From positions 1 to 41,752 of the forward strand of contig CAKTJC010000025.1 in NCBI GenBank assembly GCA_934567355.1: a stretch of DNA of 41,752 bases. The letters are read 5' to 3'. The translations under genes were made by a program, and so were the position numbers. This DNA is from an uncultured Oscillospiraceae bacterium. GTDB lineage: Bacteria; Bacillota; Clostridia; Oscillospirales; Oscillospiraceae. Below are positions 41,191-41,752 of the stretch, in pieces. Under the pieces are notes generated by a model, which searched no databases, had not been told where the DNA came from, and was given only the letters and a program-made list of their open reading frames with translations. Every line of letters begins with the position of its first letter. Position 1 is the first letter of the stretch.

Positions 41191-41752
41191 TTATTCGTCA
41201 TGTTGAGGCAGAATGGAGATTCCTAATTCCCGTTTCAGAGCGCAGGCTATCCCGTTTTCAACACTCTGTGACGCGATCCGATAAGCACAGTCAAGAGAAA
41301 TGGCTCTTGTCTGAAGGCAGGAAATAAAGGTTTCGATCAATCCGCTTAATATGGAATCCATGAGAAGATACTCTCGTGTATTTTCTGGATACTGCCTCCA
41401 TCCAATGTCCTTACGAAGCTTGTTTTTCATGGCTTGCCGGTATTGTGAGGCAAACTCCTGCCCCTGATGCCGACACAAAAGAGGTTCCAAAAAAACTTCG
41501 TTTTGATCATACAGTTTTCGCATTGCGTTAAGAAAATCTGCGTACTGATTTTCACTAGAGGTATATGTGAATAAGACATTTTGTAGAAGGCGGAGTTGTT
41601 CCGCTTTGATCCAATCCAGCACAGCATATACGCTGTCAAAATAAAGATAAAAGGTCGCCCGATGGATTCCTGTATCTTCCGTAATGTCCTTTACGGTTAT
41701 TTTGGATATATCTTTCTGCAAATAAAGACTCCAAAAGGCTTGTATAATCGCA
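41191..41752 (-). CDS. TetR/AcrR family transcriptional regulator (5' end outside window)
   Basis: The open frame continues to the right edge, so the first residues are missing. The visible N terminus AIIQAFWSLYLQKDISKITVKDITEDTGIHRATFYLYFDSVYAVLDWI is a TetR helix-turn-helix with the usual ATFYLYF recognition helix. The remaining 130 residues form a helical ligand or dimer domain like the TetR_C_8 group (HQGQEFASQYRQAMKNKLRK; ENTREYLLMDSILSGLIETFISCL). A TTG at 41721 could be mistaken for the start, but it falls inside the DNA-binding domain. The gene is AT-richer than most of the window. Ligand and targets are unknown. Confidence 0.9.
   Translation of the reverse strand, partial: AIIQAFWSLYLQKDISKITVKDITEDTGIHRATFYLYFDSVYAVLDWIKAEQLRLLQNVLFTYTSSENQYADFLNAMRKLYDQNEVFLEPLLCRHQGQEFASQYRQAMKNKLRKDIGWRQYPENTREYLLMDSILSGLIETFISCLQTRAISLDCAYRIASQSVENGIACALKRELGISILPQHDE

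Noticed and set aside
1..41752. CRISPR arrays, insertion sequences, rRNA and tRNA genes
   Set aside because: I looked for regularly spaced repeats, transposase-like frames, CCA-ended cloverleaf sequences and rRNA cores and found none.

Overview
The window looks like a chromosomal segment of a GC-rich Clostridia bacterium, most likely Oscillospiraceae/Ruminococcaceae. The grounds are Firmicutes-type Shine-Dalgarno sites, a zinc-type S14, a clostridial KOW-domain gene between map and infA, a T-box in front of thrS, sigma-A promoters with 17-bp spacers, and no outer-membrane genes. It is mostly core genome with an AT-richer, less conserved right end. I see no insertion sequence, phage gene, CRISPR array, rRNA or tRNA. 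All calls come from reading the sequence; no database was searched.

Left part (1-10.6 kb). A YtfQ-like sugar-binding protein gene runs off the left edge. It is divergent from an AraR-type (GntR head, LacI-like sensor) regulator, with repeated ATACAAAT elements between them. A T-box leader with an ACC (Thr) specifier controls a threonyl-tRNA synthetase that lacks the TGS domain. After a small orphan gene comes a minus-strand series that reads azlC-azlD-mntP-vanZ-DUF4358-MBOAT-DHHW. A convincing yybP-ykoY (Mn2+) riboswitch with its own promoter and terminator heads azlCD. A second, riboswitch-independent promoter follows the terminator, and mntP has another promoter. Manganese may therefore set expression of azlCD and, by read-through, of mntP and a surface-polymer acylation set.

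Middle (10.6-19.4 kb). A secreted leucine-rich-repeat protein converges on a ymdB-yhaO-yhaN-like operon of two metallophosphoesterases and an SbcC/Rad50-type ATPase. A large RND transporter follows without an adaptor gene.

Ribosomal block (19.4-35.5 kb). This is a complete, uninterrupted S10-spc-alpha cluster: rpsJ-rplC-rplD-rplW-rplB-rpsS-rplV-rpsC-rplP-rpmC-rpsQ-rplN-rplX-rplE-rpsN-rpsH-rplF-rplR-rpsE-rpmD-rplO-secY-adk-map-KOW-infA-rpmJ-rpsM-rpsK-rpsD-rpoA-rplQ. It has one clear promoter, a structured 260-nt leader, structured gaps before rplC, rpsH and rpoA, and a terminator after rplQ. The str operon upstream and the ecf genes downstream, common neighbours in Firmicutes, are absent.

Right part (35.5-41.75 kb). 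Two paralogous ECF-like sigma factor/membrane-protein pairs lie in tandem. Each pair is joined by an ATGA overlap, and both membrane partners share the same transmembrane signature, LLLVGCAVAY. An HxlR regulator with elaborate repeats in its 5' leader and a truncated TetR regulator follow in AT-richer DNA.
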